Source of the DNA: Rhizobium sp. ACO-34A
Lineage (GTDB): Bacteria > Pseudomonadota > Alphaproteobacteria > Rhizobiales > Rhizobiaceae
Reading direction: 5' to 3'
Length of the DNA stretch: 64,000 bases
NCBI GenBank assembly: GCA_002600635.1
Contig: CP021371.1
Coordinates: 3,227,001-3,291,000, forward strand
Shown one piece after another: positions 43,484-54,213 of this stretch. The translations under genes were made by a program, and so were the position numbers. The notes beneath the pieces are model-generated. The model made no database searches. It was not told the DNA's origin and worked only from the letters and a program-made list of their open reading frames with translations. Positions within the stretch are counted from its first letter, which is position 1. Each line of letters starts with the position of its first letter.

Positions 43484-46400
43484 ATGAACTTCTCCGCCTG
43501 GGCCATTCGAAATCCCGTAGCGCCGATCCTGGCCTTCTTTCTGCTGATGGTGGTCGGTCTGCAGTCGTTTTTCGCACTGCCGATCACCCGCTTTCCGAAT
43601 ATCGACGTTCCGTTGGTGGCGATCACCGTCACCCAGAGTGGCGCGTCACCGGCTGAACTCGAGACGCAGGTGACGAAGGAGATCGAGGACGCGGTGGCGA
43701 GCATCACCGGCGTCGACGAGCTCACCTCGACCGTCACCGACGGGCAGTCGCAGACCCTCATCATGTTCCGCATGGAAGTGCCGACCGAACAGGCGGTGCA
43801 GGACGTCAAGGACGCCATCGACCGCATTCGCGGCGACCTCCCGGCATCCGTCGATGAGCCAATCGTCGCCAAGATCGATGTCGAGGGCGCGGCTATCCAG
43901 ACATTCGCGGTCTCCGCACCCAACATGAGCATTGAAGAACTCTCGTGGTTCGTCGATGACACGGTGAAGCGGGCGCTGCAGGGCCAGAGCGGCATCGGCC
44001 GTATCGACCGTTACGGCGGCGCCGAGCGGGAAATCCGCGTCGAGCTGAACCCCGACCGCCTCGACGCCTTCGGCATCACTGCCGCCGACGTCAACAACCA
44101 GTTGCGCGGCACCAACGTCGATCTCGGCTCGGGCCGCGGTCAGGTGGCCGGCGCCGAACAGGCGATCCGTACACTGGGTGACGCCCGCAATGTCGATACG
44201 CTGGCCAACACCACCATCGCGCTGAGCAATGGGCGTTTCGTCAAGCTTGCCGACCTCGGCACCATCAAGGACACCTACGAAGAGCCGAAATCCTTCTCGC
44301 GCTTCAATGGCGAGCCGGTCGTCACCTTCGCCGTCTTCCGTTCCAAGGGCGCCAGCGAAGTAAGCGTCGCGGAGACGGTTTCCACCATCCTTGACCAGGT
44401 CCGGGCGGAAAACCCCGGCGTCGACATCAAGCTGATGGACGATTCCGTCTACTTCACCTACGGCAACTACGAAGCGGCCATGCATACCCTGATAGAGGGT
44501 GCGGTCCTTGCCGTCATCGTGGTCTTCCTGTTCCTGCGCAACTGGCGCGCAACCCTGATTTCGGCAATCGCCCTGCCGCTCTCCGCCATTCCGACCTTCT
44601 GGATCATGGACATGATGGGGTTCTCTCTGAACCTCGTCAGCTTTCTGGCACTGACGCTGGCGACAGGTATTCTCGTCGACGATGCGATCGTCGAGATCGA
44701 GAACATCGCCCGTCACATCAAGATGGGCAAGACACCGTATCGAGCGGCCATCGAGGCGGCCGACGAAATCGGCCTTGCCGTCATCGCCACCACGTTCACC
44801 ATCATAGCGGTGTTCGTGCCGGTATCTTTCATGCCGGGCATTCCGGGCCAGTACTTCATCCAGTTCGGCCTGACCGTTGCCTTCTCGGTCTTCTTCTCGC
44901 TGATGGTCGCGCGTCTCATCACACCACTGATGGCCGCCTACCTGATGCGCGCCGAAGACGCGATGGACGACCATCACGATAACGACAGCGCCTTCATGAA
45001 GGGCTATACACGGCTGGTGCGCGCCACCACGACCCGCTGGTATGCGCGCTACCTGACGCTGATCGGCGCTTTCGCCTTCCTCGTGGCCTCCATCGCTCTC
45101 CTGGCACAGGTTCCCGGCTCCTTCCTTCCGCCGGAAGACGCCGGCCGTATCGTGCTCTCCATCGAATTGCCGCCGAATGCGACGCTCGATGAAACCGAAA
45201 GCAAGACCGAAGCGATCTATGCCGTGACCAAGGATCTTGAGGGCGTGGAAAGCGTCTTCATCCTTGGCGGTGCCTCGCCCAAGGGCGATATGGAGCTTCG
45301 TCGCGCCAGCGTGACGCTCAACCTCGTCCGCATCGAGCATTCGCTGCTGAAGACGCTGGTCAACAAGGGACTGGGCGGCATTCCCGTCATCGGCCCCTAT
45401 CTGCCCAAGATGGCCATTGAAGGTCGCACACGCCCGCAATGGGATATCGAGAAGGAGGCATTCGAGAAGCTCCGGCCGATCCCCGATATCCGCGTGTCCA
45501 AGCTGAACGACCGTGGCGAACGCGACCTCTCGTTCAACTTCCTCTCCAAGAACGCGGATGAACTGAACGAGGCCGCCGCGATCCTCGAAGCCAAGCTTCG
45601 CACGGTGCCGGAACTCGCCAATGTCAGCTCCGACGGCGCTCTGCCCCGTCCGGAACTGCAGATCCGCCCGCGTGCAGATGAAGCAGCACGGCTCGGAGTG
45701 ACCGCACAGCAGATCTCGGAAACCGTCCGCGTGGCCACCATCGGTGATGTCGACTCGGCTCTCACCAAGATCTCGCTCGACGACCGCCTCATCCCGATCC
45801 GGGTACAGGCCTCCCTCGACCTTCGAACCGATCTCGCCGCCATCCGCGCCCTGAAGGTCCAGACCGCAAGCGGTACGACCGTTCCGTTGTCGAGCGTGGC
45901 CGATATCGACTATTCGGAAGGCGTCAGCGCCATCGAGCGCAACAACCGCAACCGCGTGGTCTCCATCGGTGCCGACCTGCCGCAGGGCGTCGCCCTCGAC
46001 ACCGCGTCCGCTGCCTTCCGCGCCGCCGTCGATTCGACCGAGATCCCGGCCTCGGTCAGGCTTGCGGAAAGCGGCGACACCAAGGTCCAGCGGGAAATGC
46101 AGCAGAGCTTCGTCAACGCGATGCTGCTTGGCCTGCTTCTGGTGCTGACCGTGCTGATTCTGCTGTTCAAGGACGTCATCCAGCCCTTCACCATCCTGCT
46201 ATCGCTGCCGCTTGCCATTGGCGGCGTGGCGGTGGCGTTGATCATTACCAACAACCCGCTGTCGATGCCGGTCCTGATCGGCATCCTCATGCTGATGGGC
46301 ATCGTCACCAAGAACGCCATCCTGCTGGTTGATTTCGCCATCGAGATGCGCCACAAGGGCATGCAGCGGGTGGAAGCCATGGTGGAGGCCGGCCGCAAGC

Positions 46401-46810
46401 GCGCCCGCCCGATCATCATGACCTCCATCGCGATGTCCGCCGGCATGCTGCCGTCCGCCATGGGCGTTGGCGAAGGCGGTTCGTTCCGTGCCCCGATGGC
46501 AATCGCCGTGATCGGCGGCATCATCGTGTCGACGGCGCTCAGCCTGCTGGTCGTTCCGGCCTTCTTCCTGATTCTCGACGATCTCTCGCACCTGCTCGGC
46601 TGGATGTTCGGCAGACTGGTCGGCAAGAAGGAAGAGGAGACCATCCCGCTCTCGGCCGAGGAGCTGACCGAGATGGCCAGAGAGAACAACGAGACGCTCG
46701 AAAGCCTCAAGAGCCGCCTTGCAGCGGTCGAGAAGCAAGTCCCAGGAACCTCCCGCAAGGAAGAAAGTGGCGGCAAGATCATCAATCTTCCACCACTGGC
46801 TGCCGAGTAA
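43484..46810 (+). CDS. RND efflux pump, HAE1-type
   Basis: 1,108 residues from ATG 43484 (the frame is open 33 codons upstream only inside the adaptor). It has twelve membrane helices and two large periplasmic loops: NFSAWAIRNPVAPILAFFLL is the first helix, and the proton-relay GILVDDAIVEIENIARH (TM4) has the two Asp. PGSFLPPEDAGRI starts the second periplasmic half. Beyond the usual end are about 60 cytoplasmic residues with a coiled coil (LTEMARENNETLESLKSRLA). Substrates cannot be predicted. Confidence 0.94.
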   Translation: MNFSAWAIRNPVAPILAFFLLMVVGLQSFFALPITRFPNIDVPLVAITVTQSGASPAELETQVTKEIEDAVASITGVDELTSTVTDGQSQTLIMFRMEVPTEQAVQDVKDAIDRIRGDLPASVDEPIVAKIDVEGAAIQTFAVSAPNMSIEELSWFVDDTVKRALQGQSGIGRIDRYGGAEREIRVELNPDRLDAFGITAADVNNQLRGTNVDLGSGRGQVAGAEQAIRTLGDARNVDTLANTTIALSNGRFVKLADLGTIKDTYEEPKSFSRFNGEPVVTFAVFRSKGASEVSVAETVSTILDQVRAENPGVDIKLMDDSVYFTYGNYEAAMHTLIEGAVLAVIVVFLFLRNWRATLISAIALPLSAIPTFWIMDMMGFSLNLVSFLALTLATGILVDDAIVEIENIARHIKMGKTPYRAAIEAADEIGLAVIATTFTIIAVFVPVSFMPGIPGQYFIQFGLTVAFSVFFSLMVARLITPLMAAYLMRAEDAMDDHHDNDSAFMKGYTRLVRATTTRWYARYLTLIGAFAFLVASIALLAQVPGSFLPPEDAGRIVLSIELPPNATLDETESKTEAIYAVTKDLEGVESVFILGGASPKGDMELRRASVTLNLVRIEHSLLKTLVNKGLGGIPVIGPYLPKMAIEGRTRPQWDIEKEAFEKLRPIPDIRVSKLNDRGERDLSFNFLSKNADELNEAAAILEAKLRTVPELANVSSDGALPRPELQIRPRADEAARLGVTAQQISETVRVATIGDVDSALTKISLDDRLIPIRVQASLDLRTDLAAIRALKVQTASGTTVPLSSVADIDYSEGVSAIERNNRNRVVSIGADLPQGVALDTASAAFRAAVDSTEIPASVRLAESGDTKVQREMQQSFVNAMLLGLLLVLTVLILLFKDVIQPFTILLSLPLAIGGVAVALIITNNPLSMPVLIGILMLMGIVTKNAILLVDFAIEMRHKGMQRVEAMVEAGRKRARPIIMTSIAMSAGMLPSAMGVGEGGSFRAPMAIAVIGGIIVSTALSLLVVPAFFLILDDLSHLLGWMFGRLVGKKEEETIPLSAEELTEMARENNETLESLKSRLAAVEKQVPGTSRKEESGGKIINLPPLAAE

Positions 46811-46830
46811 AACCAGCAAGTATACGCATC

Positions 46831-46857
46831 AAACCGGGCCTCTGAGCCCGGTTTTTT
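46831..46857 (+). terminator. Rho-independent terminator of the RND operon
   Basis: AAACCGGGC, CTCTGA loop, GCCCGGTTTTTT, 20 bp after the pump stop. Confidence 0.92.
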
Positions 46858-46907
46858 CATGTTTTATGGTGGTTATGAAGAAAATCTGACACGCCCGGCC
46901 AGATCGG

Positions 46908-46921
46908 TTGATCGAAATCAA
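46908..46921 (+). promoter_or_regulatory. FNR/FixK-type box (TTGAT-N4-ATCAA)
   Basis: TTGATCGAAATCAA is a perfect palindrome of the FNR class. It lies 287 bp upstream of the Crp/Fnr regulator start (47208) and 50 bp past the RND terminator, so it belongs to the regulator's upstream region. Auto-regulation or oxygen/NO control is plausible. The region 46922-47207 carries no gene. Confidence 0.65.
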
Positions 46922-47207
46922 ATCAACCTTGTTCGACCTTCCCTATCCTTCTTTTCGCTGAGGAATGAGTAACGACTGAAGGTTGTTTCCCCAGGCGGAA
47001 ATGATGTTGCTGAACACATTTTCGCGGGACGCCGCCGTGATCGCCGGGTTTCCGGCGGTTCTGCGATTTTCCGGCATCGGAGAGTGGTTGCCGTCGGCTG
47101 GAGGAAGCGGAGCGGCCTGCCTTTTCGAAGCTGTGGGGAAGCATCTTCTCGTTGCTGGGGATTGGCCACCGCGCTCCGCAAGGACCGCAATCTGGAGCCG
47201 TGAAACC

Positions 47208-47891
47208 GTGAACAAGATTTTGAAATTGAACACACGCGACAAAAACACCCTGCTGAAGACGCCGTTCATGGCGTCTCTCGGTGCGAGCGCGCTGGCGCGC
47301 ATGCTCGAAATCTGCACCGTGACCAATTACGAGGCGCGCGACATCCTGTTTCGGGAAGCGGAAAACGCAGAGTACTTCTACTGCGTTCTCACCGGCTATG
47401 TGCGCCTCTACCGGCTGAACAAGGACGGGCGCGAAGCCGATATCCGCATCTGCGGCCCGGGCGAAACCTTTGCCGAATGCCTGCTCGCGCTCGGCGACAA
47501 CTACCTCTACAACGCCCAGGCGGCCGAGAACATCACCGTTGCCCGGTTTGAACTGCAGAAGGTTCGGGCGCTGGCGGAACAGGAGCGGGATATCGCGCAG
47601 GCGATCATCCGCAATCTTTCCGCTCACCTGCGCACCACCATGGAGTGCATCGCCAACGACCGTCTGCAGACCGCGCCGCAACGCGTCGCCCACTACCTGC
47701 TGGACAACTGCCCGCAGGACAGCGCATCCGCTTCCATCCGCCTGCCCTTCCAGAAGAGCCTTCTGGCCGGCAAGCTGGGCCTCGCCCCGGAAGCCCTTTC
47801 ACGCGCCTTCTCGTCGCTTCGCCGCGCCGGTGTCACCGTGCGGGGTCGCATCATCCAGATCAACGACGTCAGCGCTCTCAAGCAGATCTGA
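47208..47891 (+). CDS. Crp/Fnr-family transcription regulator (DNR/NnrR-like)
   Basis: 227 residues from GTG 47208 with GGAG about 10 nt upstream; an ATG far upstream would add 75 residues with no family match, so it is rejected. It has a cyclic-nucleotide-binding-like beta barrel (ARDILFREAENAEYFYCVLT, then GYVRLYRLN) and a C-terminal helix-turn-helix whose recognition helix LAPEALSRAFSS has the E..SR contact residues of proteins that read TTGAT. No N-terminal Cys cluster is visible, so it is not a 4Fe-4S FNR; the nearest group is DNR/NnrR, which senses NO through haem. Confidence 0.82.
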   Translation: MNKILKLNTRDKNTLLKTPFMASLGASALARMLEICTVTNYEARDILFREAENAEYFYCVLTGYVRLYRLNKDGREADIRICGPGETFAECLLALGDNYLYNAQAAENITVARFELQKVRALAEQERDIAQAIIRNLSAHLRTTMECIANDRLQTAPQRVAHYLLDNCPQDSASASIRLPFQKSLLAGKLGLAPEALSRAFSSLRRAGVTVRGRIIQINDVSALKQI

Positions 47892-47928
47892 CGTCCAGGA
47901 ACACAATCATAATTCGAATTCGGGGGGC

Positions 47929-48540
47929 TCAGAGCCCTCCGCTTTCTTTCAGGAAGGCGACGATATCCTCGACACCCGCGCCTCGCTTCATGTCCGAGAA
48001 TACGTAGGGACGCGATGAGCGCATGCGTTCCGCATCCCGGTCCATCACCTCGATATCGACACCGACATAGGGCGCCAGATCCTTCTTGTTGATCACCAGC
48101 AGGTCGGAACGGGTGATCCCCGGACCACCCTTGCGCGGGATCTCCTCGCCCTGGCAGACAGAGATGACATAGATCGTCAGGTCAGCGAGATCCGGCGAGA
48201 AGGTTGCCGCCAGATTGTCACCTCCCGATTCGATGAACACCACGTCGAGATCGGGGATACGGGCCGTCAGATCGGCAATGGCCTGCAGGTTGATCGAGGC
48301 ATCCTCGCGGATCGCCGTGTGTGGACAGCCACCGGTTTCCACCCCGATCACACGGTCGGAGGAAAGCGCCTGCATGCGGATCAACGCATCGGCATCTTCG
48401 CGGGTATAGATGTCGTTGGTGACGACAGCTACGGAATACTGGTCGCGCATCGCCTTGCAGAGCTTTTCCGTCAGCGCCGTCTTGCCCGACCCGACCGGGC
48501 CGCCGATACCAACGCGCAGGGGACCATTCTGTGACTTCAT
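47929..48540 (-). CDS. ureG: Urease accessory GTPase UreG
   Basis: 203 residues from ATG 48540; the open frame extends 23 codons upstream without family match. It has the G1 P-loop GPVGSGKT (14-21), the metal-binding GCPHTAI (CxH) and the G4 motif [12 protein letters not shown]. It hydrolyses GTP to drive nickel delivery to urease with UreE, UreF and UreD. It is last in the ureEFG run, separated from ureF by 96 bp. Confidence 0.96.
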   Translation of the reverse strand: MKSQNGPLRVGIGGPVGSGKTALTEKLCKAMRDQYSVAVVTNDIYTREDADALIRMQALSSDRVIGVETGGCPHTAIREDASINLQAIADLTARIPDLDVVFIESGGDNLAATFSPDLADLTIYVISVCQGEEIPRKGGPGITRSDLLVINKKDLAPYVGVDIEVMDRDAERMRSSRPYVFSDMKRGAGVEDIVAFLKESGGL

Positions 48541-48636
48541 CTTATCTATCCTGTTGGCAAGCGATGGCGAAACCGCCGGAAGCCAGTTCGCCTCTGTGGT
48601 AGGCTTCATCCGGAAGAAGGAAGTGTAGCGCCGCGA

Positions 48637-49320
48637 TCACGACTGGAACAACCTCGAATACTGAACCTCGTGTTTCAGGCTCGCGATATCGGCAAGAACG
48701 GTGGCGCTGCCGAGATCATCGAGCCCAAGCCCCGCCGCACGCTCGGCCTGCGCCAGAACCGGCCGTTCCAGCCCGGCAAGCATGGCAACGCCCTGCTTCT
48801 GCCCGATGATGCCGAGACGGACAGCGACCGATATCAGTTGCGCGCACTGCGCCTGCAGGAAGGCGGCAAGCGCATCGCCGAGCGGCACCTGATGGGCGGC
48901 AGCCACGGCGCCGACGGCAACGCTATAGGCCGTACCGCCGGAAAAAGCATCGAGCACCGGATGCGGCCATGCCGACGCCGCGGCAAGAAATGCATCGCCC
49001 TGCCTGACGATCTCGATATGTCGCTCCATCGATCCGGCAAGCGCCGCGGCCAACTCGACCACGTCACACAGGCGGTCTTGATCGTCTACCGAGCGATAGG
49101 CCGCGGCAAGCAGAATAGCGTCGTTGCGCAGGCTGCCTTCTCCAAGCACGATAGAGAGCCAGGCCGACAATTCCTCCGCCGAGCCGATCCGGCCATCGTG
49201 GATGACCGCCTCAAGCCCGCCGGAATAAACGAAGCCACCAACTGGAAAGGCGGGAGAAAGCCACGCGAGCAGCCGCAGCAAGGCTCCTCGCCCCTCGGCA
49301 CCCGCCGAGGGTTCAGTCAT
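48637..49320 (-). CDS. ureF: Urease accessory protein UreF
   Basis: 227 residues from ATG 49320, overlapping the ureE stop by 8 bp (ATGACTGA). The all-helical UreF fold is seen in [20 protein letters not shown] (about 16-35) and [20 protein letters not shown]. It recruits UreG to the urease-UreD complex and gates GTP hydrolysis. A 96-bp gap separates it from ureG. Confidence 0.95.
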   Translation of the reverse strand: MTEPSAGAEGRGALLRLLAWLSPAFPVGGFVYSGGLEAVIHDGRIGSAEELSAWLSIVLGEGSLRNDAILLAAAYRSVDDQDRLCDVVELAAALAGSMERHIEIVRQGDAFLAAASAWPHPVLDAFSGGTAYSVAVGAVAAAHQVPLGDALAAFLQAQCAQLISVAVRLGIIGQKQGVAMLAGLERPVLAQAERAAGLGLDDLGSATVLADIASLKHEVQYSRLFQS

Positions 49321-49789
49321 GGTGATGGCCCGAATGGGAGCCGTGACCATGCCCGCCATGAGAATGATAAGCTCCCCTCGCCGGCTGGAAGCGTTCTGTG
49401 ATGTCCGTAACGGTCGCACCAAGCCCGATGAGCATGTCTCGGATCACATGGTCTCGCAGAATGAGGATGCGCTCCTCTTCGATCTGAGCCGACAGATGAC
49501 GGTTGCCGAGATGCCAGGCGAGTTCGATCAGGTGGCGGGGATCCCGGGCCGTGATCTCGAACAGCTTTTCCTCGACAGCCGCCACCTCGACGGCCGTGTC
49601 GTCGTCCAGCATCAAGAGGTCGCCATGGGCCAGGAGAACCGGTTCCTTGAGGTCGAGCATGACCATGTCGCCGTCTTCAAGGTGCAGGAGCTTGCGCCGC
49701 AGATGGCGCTCATCATGAGCAAGGGTAACCTTGCCGGAAACCGTAACGTCGCCGGCGCCGGCGGGAAGAATAGAGGTAACGCGTCGCAT
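49313..49789 (-). CDS. ureE: Urease nickel metallochaperone UreE
   Basis: 158 residues from ATG 49789 (GGA 7 nt upstream; an ATG 2 codons earlier is possible). It has the UreE N-terminal domain and a C-terminal nickel-binding domain ([20 protein letters not shown]), ending in a His-rich tail ([18 protein letters not shown]) that stores nickel. It hands Ni to UreG in urease assembly. Confidence 0.95.
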   Translation of the reverse strand: MRRVTSILPAGAGDVTVSGKVTLAHDERHLRRKLLHLEDGDMVMLDLKEPVLLAHGDLLMLDDDTAVEVAAVEEKLFEITARDPRHLIELAWHLGNRHLSAQIEEERILILRDHVIRDMLIGLGATVTDITERFQPARGAYHSHGGHGHGSHSGHHHD

Positions 49790-49853
49790 GGTCATTCCGA
49801 ATTGGCGATTTTTCAACCATGCACAAATGACAGGCAGGCGGCAAGAATGAAGT

Positions 49854-50708
49854 TCAGCCGGAAGCCGGAAGCCCACCGTCGATTGCCAGCGAACCGTTGA
49901 GATCGCTCTTCGGCCATGCGGCGGCGGCCTCCACGCCTTCGTCATGCAGCACCTTGTTGCGCCCGTTGGCCTTGGCGAGATAAAGCGCGCGGTCAGCCGC
50001 GGAATAGACCGCTTCCACTCTGAGGTCAGGCGCAAATTCGGCAATGCCGCCGGAAACCGTGGTGGATATCACGTGTTCATCACAAAGCACCGTACGGGCC
50101 GCGATCAGGTTACGCGCCCGCTCCACCATTGCTATACGCTGCGCGATCCCGCCGCCCCGGATGATGACGCCAAACTCCTCGCCGCCAAGACGGGCGGTGG
50201 CATGAACCTCGGTGAACACCTCCCTCAAAACATCCGCGACAGCCATGATCACCGCATCGCCCGCGCGATGGCCATGGCGATCGTTGATCGACTTGAAACG
50301 GTCGAGATCGAGAATGGCCAGCGATGCCTGCCCGTTCGTCCGCGCGAGTTCCTCATTGAACGCACGGCGGTTCAGGAGACCCGACAACATGTCCGTGCGG
50401 CTCAGCCGTTCGAACTCCTTCCGGGATACGGAAAGGTCGTGAATGACCTGACCGGTGACGATGGCCAACGCCCCGGAAACAGCACCGCCAAATAGCCAGG
50501 AAAATGCCACCGAAAGCTTGATCGCCTCCGGAACCGTAAGCGGCATGATGCCGAGTTGATAACAGATCGGGAGCGCCGCAATGCTGAGGACGAATGCCAG
50601 AAGGACGGCACGAAACGTCATCTTCAGGGCAAAGCCGTAGATAGCTTCCCGGCCGTTGAAATTGCCGAGATCGACCTGTAGCGAAACCCAGCTTTTGAGA
50701 AATTCCAT
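49854..50708 (-). CDS. Diguanylate cyclase with two membrane helices
   Basis: 284 residues from ATG 50708 (GGGGAG 7 nt upstream). An N-terminal helix pair ([20 protein letters not shown] and [20 protein letters not shown]) is followed by a GGDEF domain with ARLGGEEF as active site. The typical RxxD inhibitory site is not obvious. It lies between ureE and the peroxiredoxin gene and is unrelated to urease. The 370-bp region upstream (50709-51075) holds no gene. Confidence 0.88.
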   Translation of the reverse strand: MEFLKSWVSLQVDLGNFNGREAIYGFALKMTFRAVLLAFVLSIAALPICYQLGIMPLTVPEAIKLSVAFSWLFGGAVSGALAIVTGQVIHDLSVSRKEFERLSRTDMLSGLLNRRAFNEELARTNGQASLAILDLDRFKSINDRHGHRAGDAVIMAVADVLREVFTEVHATARLGGEEFGVIIRGGGIAQRIAMVERARNLIAARTVLCDEHVISTTVSGGIAEFAPDLRVEAVYSAADRALYLAKANGRNKVLHDEGVEAAAAWPKSDLNGSLAIDGGLPASG

Positions 50709-51075
50709 CGCGCCGCTCCCCATTCCTGCAGCACTCACCGAATAGGACAGCTTCCCTTCGCTTCGTCCTAATCTATTCGCTAAAATGCAACCGACTCGAA
50801 AAATAGATTCGTATAACTCTCAGGGAAGTGACTTTATAACCAAGGATTGCATTTCGTCCATCGCGCACCCGGTTTTCCCGCCTTCATTTATTGCGATAAA
50901 GTAACGAAACCGCCCCAAAATTGGCCGATACCTGCCTTGACAAAAGGCAATTGGATCAGACTGACCCCGGGTTGCATGCGTGTGGTTCCCTATGCCGCAC
51001 AAAACGTCTTTTCAAACGCCCCCTTTATTAACGAAGCCTAAGATTAGAGCTTTCGGATGGCCGTCGTTCGTTAAC

Positions 51076-51104
51076 GAAAAAGGCCCGGCAAGATGCCGGG
51101 CCTT
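51076..51104 (-). terminator. Rho-independent terminator of the peroxiredoxin gene
   Basis: On the minus strand AAGGCCCGGCA, TCT loop, TGCCGGGCCTT followed by TTT. It begins about 32 bp past the peroxiredoxin stop. Confidence 0.92.
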
Positions 51105-51135
51105 CGCAATAAATGCTCGCATGAAAGAAAGAGGC

Positions 51136-51675
51136 TCAGGCGGCCTTCTTTTCCTTCAGCTTTTCCATGATGTTCTGCGGCGAGGAAACGCCATACGGAT
51201 CGCTTTCGCAATTGTCCGAATAACCTTCTTCCTCGAACCACTGCTCGACAACGCCATCATTGATGATGGCAGCGTAGCGCCAGGAGCGCATGCCGAAGCC
51301 GAGGTTGTCCTTGGCGACCAGCATGCCCATCTTGCGGGTGAACTCGCCGGAGCCGTCCGGGATGACCTTGACGTTCTGGAGGTTCTGGCCCTTTGCCCAG
51401 GCGTTCATGACGAAGGCGTCGTTGACCGACATGCAGTAGATTTCGTCGATGCCTTCAGCCTTGAATTCCTCGTACATCTTTTCGAAGTCGGGGAGCTGGA
51501 AGGTCGAGCAGGTCGGCGTGAAGGCGCCCGGCAGCGAGAACAGGATGACGCGCTTGCCCTTGAAGTAGTCGTCGGAGGTTACGTCCTGCCAACGGAAGGG
51601 GTTCGGGCCGCCGACGGACTCGTCGCGAACGCGGGTACGGAAGGTGACGTTGGGCACTTTTCTGCCGATCAGCAT
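51136..51675 (-). CDS. Prx5-type peroxiredoxin
   Basis: 179 residues from ATG 51675 (GGAG upstream). It has a redoxin fold with the peroxidatic motif PGAFTPTCSTFQLPDF; the Cys is in PTC. A later Cys (EEGYSDNCESDPYG) could act as the resolving residue. It reduces H2O2 and organic peroxides, using glutathione/glutaredoxin in the family. It is monocistronic with its own terminator. Confidence 0.93.
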   Translation of the reverse strand: MLIGRKVPNVTFRTRVRDESVGGPNPFRWQDVTSDDYFKGKRVILFSLPGAFTPTCSTFQLPDFEKMYEEFKAEGIDEIYCMSVNDAFVMNAWAKGQNLQNVKVIPDGSGEFTRKMGMLVAKDNLGFGMRSWRYAAIINDGVVEQWFEEEGYSDNCESDPYGVSSPQNIMEKLKEKKAA

Positions 51676-51821
51676 GGTAATCTCCTTTGGATGGGCGGCG
51701 GCACTTGGGGATGCCATTTCTGGAATAGTTCTAAACTACCCTGAATCTTGGTGCGGTGCATCATAAAAACTTGCGCGCCAACATCAAGCGCATGACTGCC
51801 ATGCAAAAATGTAACAACAAC

Positions 51822-52490
51822 TCAATTCAGCACATCCAACGACCAGCGAAGCGTCACCGGCAGCGGCGTCCACCATCCAGTCCTGATACCGGCGGTCCTG
51901 AGAGCCGCGGCGGTCCAGGTGTTGCAGCCGGCAAGCACGTTGAAACCACCGTTGGCCTCATAGAACATATCCGTCTCCCCGTAAGAGGCCCCCTCTATCG
52001 GCTGCACCGCACCATCAGGAGAAACCAGCGTCGCCCGGATGAATTCGATCAACCGCGCCATGCCCTCTTCATCCGTCGAAAACCGCTGGACGGCTGGTGC
52101 ATCCGGATCGATCTGCGCGGCCACATCCACATGCAGGACGGAGCTGTCGAGCGTCAACGCCTTCAGGACCGGTATCGGCTTCAGGTCGCCCCATGTCGGT
52201 GTTTCGATATAGAAGGAACGCCCGCCCCAGCCGAACACGACATATCGCGCCTCAGGATGATCCAGCGGAGAACCGGCAGCGATCAGATCACCGAAGGCCC
52301 CGACGATGTCGTCATCGAGCGGCAGCACGATATCGGTATGGATCGGGTTGGACAGCACCAGAATTTCCCGGCTGCCCGTCGCCGCAACGGCAGGCTCACC
52401 GGAAAGCGGCCGCGGAACCACCATGCCCACGACCACAGCCAAACCCATCAGGACAACGCAGCCCGCTATTCTTCGCAGGGTGCGGGCCAT
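51822..52490 (-). CDS. DUF2459 membrane-anchored protein of the urease region
   Basis: 222 residues. One N-terminal membrane segment (CVVLMGLAVVVGMVVP) is followed by a DUF2459 domain: LVLSNPIHTDIVLPL, YVVFGWGGRSFYIETPTW and NVLAGCNTWTAAALR with a Cys. It corresponds to the 'conserved hypothetical, urease region' group known beside alphaproteobacterial ure operons. Seven bases separate it from the ureC stop. Function unknown. Confidence 0.87.
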   Translation of the reverse strand: MARTLRRIAGCVVLMGLAVVVGMVVPRPLSGEPAVAATGSREILVLSNPIHTDIVLPLDDDIVGAFGDLIAAGSPLDHPEARYVVFGWGGRSFYIETPTWGDLKPIPVLKALTLDSSVLHVDVAAQIDPDAPAVQRFSTDEEGMARLIEFIRATLVSPDGAVQPIEGASYGETDMFYEANGGFNVLAGCNTWTAAALRTAGIRTGWWTPLPVTLRWSLDVLN

Positions 52491-52497
52491 GACCTGC

Positions 52498-54210
52498 TCA
52501 GAACAGGAAGTAGCGCTGCGTCATCGGCAGTTCGGTCGCGGGTTCACAGGTCAGCAGTTCACCATCGGCGCGCACTTCGTAGGTTTCCGGATCGACTTCC
52601 ACATGCGGCGTCAGATCGTTGTGGATCATCGACTTCTTGGAAATGCCGCCGCGGGTGTTCTTCACGCCGAGCAACTGCTTGGCAACGCCGAGCTTGCTGG
52701 CAAGGCCGGCATCGAGCGAGGCCTGCGAGACGAAGGTGACGGAGGAATTGGTCCTTGCCTTGCCGTAAGCACCGAACATGTAGCGGTAGTGAACCGGCTG
52801 CGGCGTCGGGATGGAAGCGTTCGGATCGCCCATCGGTGCTGCCGCAATCGAGCCACCGAGCAGCACCATATCCGGCTTCACGCCGAAGAAGGCCGGGTTC
52901 CACAGCACGAGGTCGGCGCGTTTGCCGATTTCGACCGAGCCGATTTCGTGGGAAAGGCCGTGGGCGATCGCCGGGTTGATCGTGTACTTGGCGATGTAGC
53001 GCTTGACGCGGAAGTTGTCGTTGTCGCCGGTCTCCTGTGCCAGCCGGCCGCGCTGACGCTTCATCTTGTCGGCCGTCTGCCAGGTGCGGATCGCCACTTC
53101 GCCGACGCGGCCCATGGCCTGACTGTCGGAGGAGATGATCGAGAAGGCGCCGATATCGTGGAGGATATCTTCAGCCGCAATCGTTTCCTTGCGGATACGG
53201 CTTTCGGCGAAGGCGATGTCTTCAGGGATCGAGGACGACAGGTGATGGCAGACCATCAGCATGTCGAGGTGCTCGGCAATGGTGTTGACGGTATAGGGTC
53301 GGGTCGGATTGGTCGACGACGGAATGACGTTGAGCTGGCCGCAGATCTTGATGATGTCGGGCGCATGGCCGCCACCCGCACCTTCCGTATGGAAGGCATG
53401 GATCGTGCGACCCTTGATCGCACCGATGGAATCCTCGACGAAGCCGCTTTCGTTCAGCGTGTCGGTGTGGATCATCACTTGTACATCGTACTGGTCCGCG
53501 ACCGAAAGGCAGCAGTCGATGGCGGCAGGCGTCGTGCCCCAGTCCTCATGCAGCTTCAGCGAGGATGCGCCGGCCAGCACCATTTCCTCCAGCGCGCCGG
53601 GCAGCGAGGCATTGCCCTTGCCGGCAAATGCAAGGTTCATCGGGAAGGCATCGGCAGCCTCGATCATCCGGGCGATATGCCACGGACCGGGCGTGCAGGT
53701 GGTTGCAAGCGTGCCGTGCGCCGGACCGGTGCCGCCGCCGAGCATCGTGGTGAGACCGCTCATCAGCGCTTCCTCGATCTGCTGCGGGCAGATGAAGTGA
53801 ATATGGCTGTCCATGCCGCCGGCGGTGACGATCTTGCCCTCGCCCGCAATCGCTTCCGTGCCCGGGCCGACGATGATGTCGACATCGGGCTGGGTATCCG
53901 GATTGCCGGCCTTGCCGATCGCCACGATGCGTCCGTCCTTCAGGCCGATATCGGCCTTCACGATCCCCCAGTGATCGACGATCAGCGCATTGGTGATGAC
54001 GGTATCGACCGCGCCGCGGGCGCGCGTCACCTGGCTCTGACCCATGCCGTCGCGGATGACCTTGCCGCCGCCGAACTTCACCTCGTTGCCATAGCTGGTG
54101 AAATCCTTTTCCACCTCGATGAAGAGTTCGGTATCGGCAAGGCGCACCTTGTCGCCGGTGGTCGGTCCGAACATGGAGGCATAGGCCGCGCGGGACATCT
54201 TGTAAGGCAT
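52498..54210 (-). CDS. ureC: Urease alpha subunit UreC
   Basis: 570 residues, the normal size. All active-site residues are visible: His136 and His138 in MDSHIHF, the carbamylated Lys219 in LKLHEDWG, His248, His274, Cys321-His322-His323 in MVCHHL (mobile flap), and Asp362 in SSDSQAMGR. This catalytic subunit binds two Ni ions and splits urea to ammonia and carbamate. SD AAGGAG lies 8 nt before ATG 54210. Confidence 0.98.
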   Translation of the reverse strand: MPYKMSRAAYASMFGPTTGDKVRLADTELFIEVEKDFTSYGNEVKFGGGKVIRDGMGQSQVTRARGAVDTVITNALIVDHWGIVKADIGLKDGRIVAIGKAGNPDTQPDVDIIVGPGTEAIAGEGKIVTAGGMDSHIHFICPQQIEEALMSGLTTMLGGGTGPAHGTLATTCTPGPWHIARMIEAADAFPMNLAFAGKGNASLPGALEEMVLAGASSLKLHEDWGTTPAAIDCCLSVADQYDVQVMIHTDTLNESGFVEDSIGAIKGRTIHAFHTEGAGGGHAPDIIKICGQLNVIPSSTNPTRPYTVNTIAEHLDMLMVCHHLSSSIPEDIAFAESRIRKETIAAEDILHDIGAFSIISSDSQAMGRVGEVAIRTWQTADKMKRQRGRLAQETGDNDNFRVKRYIAKYTINPAIAHGLSHEIGSVEIGKRADLVLWNPAFFGVKPDMVLLGGSIAAAPMGDPNASIPTPQPVHYRYMFGAYGKARTNSSVTFVSQASLDAGLASKLGVAKQLLGVKNTRGGISKKSMIHNDLTPHVEVDPETYEVRADGELLTCEPATELPMTQRYFLF

Positions 54211-54213
54211 GGA

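Noticed and set aside
43646..45439. A 597-codon open frame antisense to the RND pump
   Set aside because: Antisense shadow with His/Asp/Gly-rich composition and no motif.
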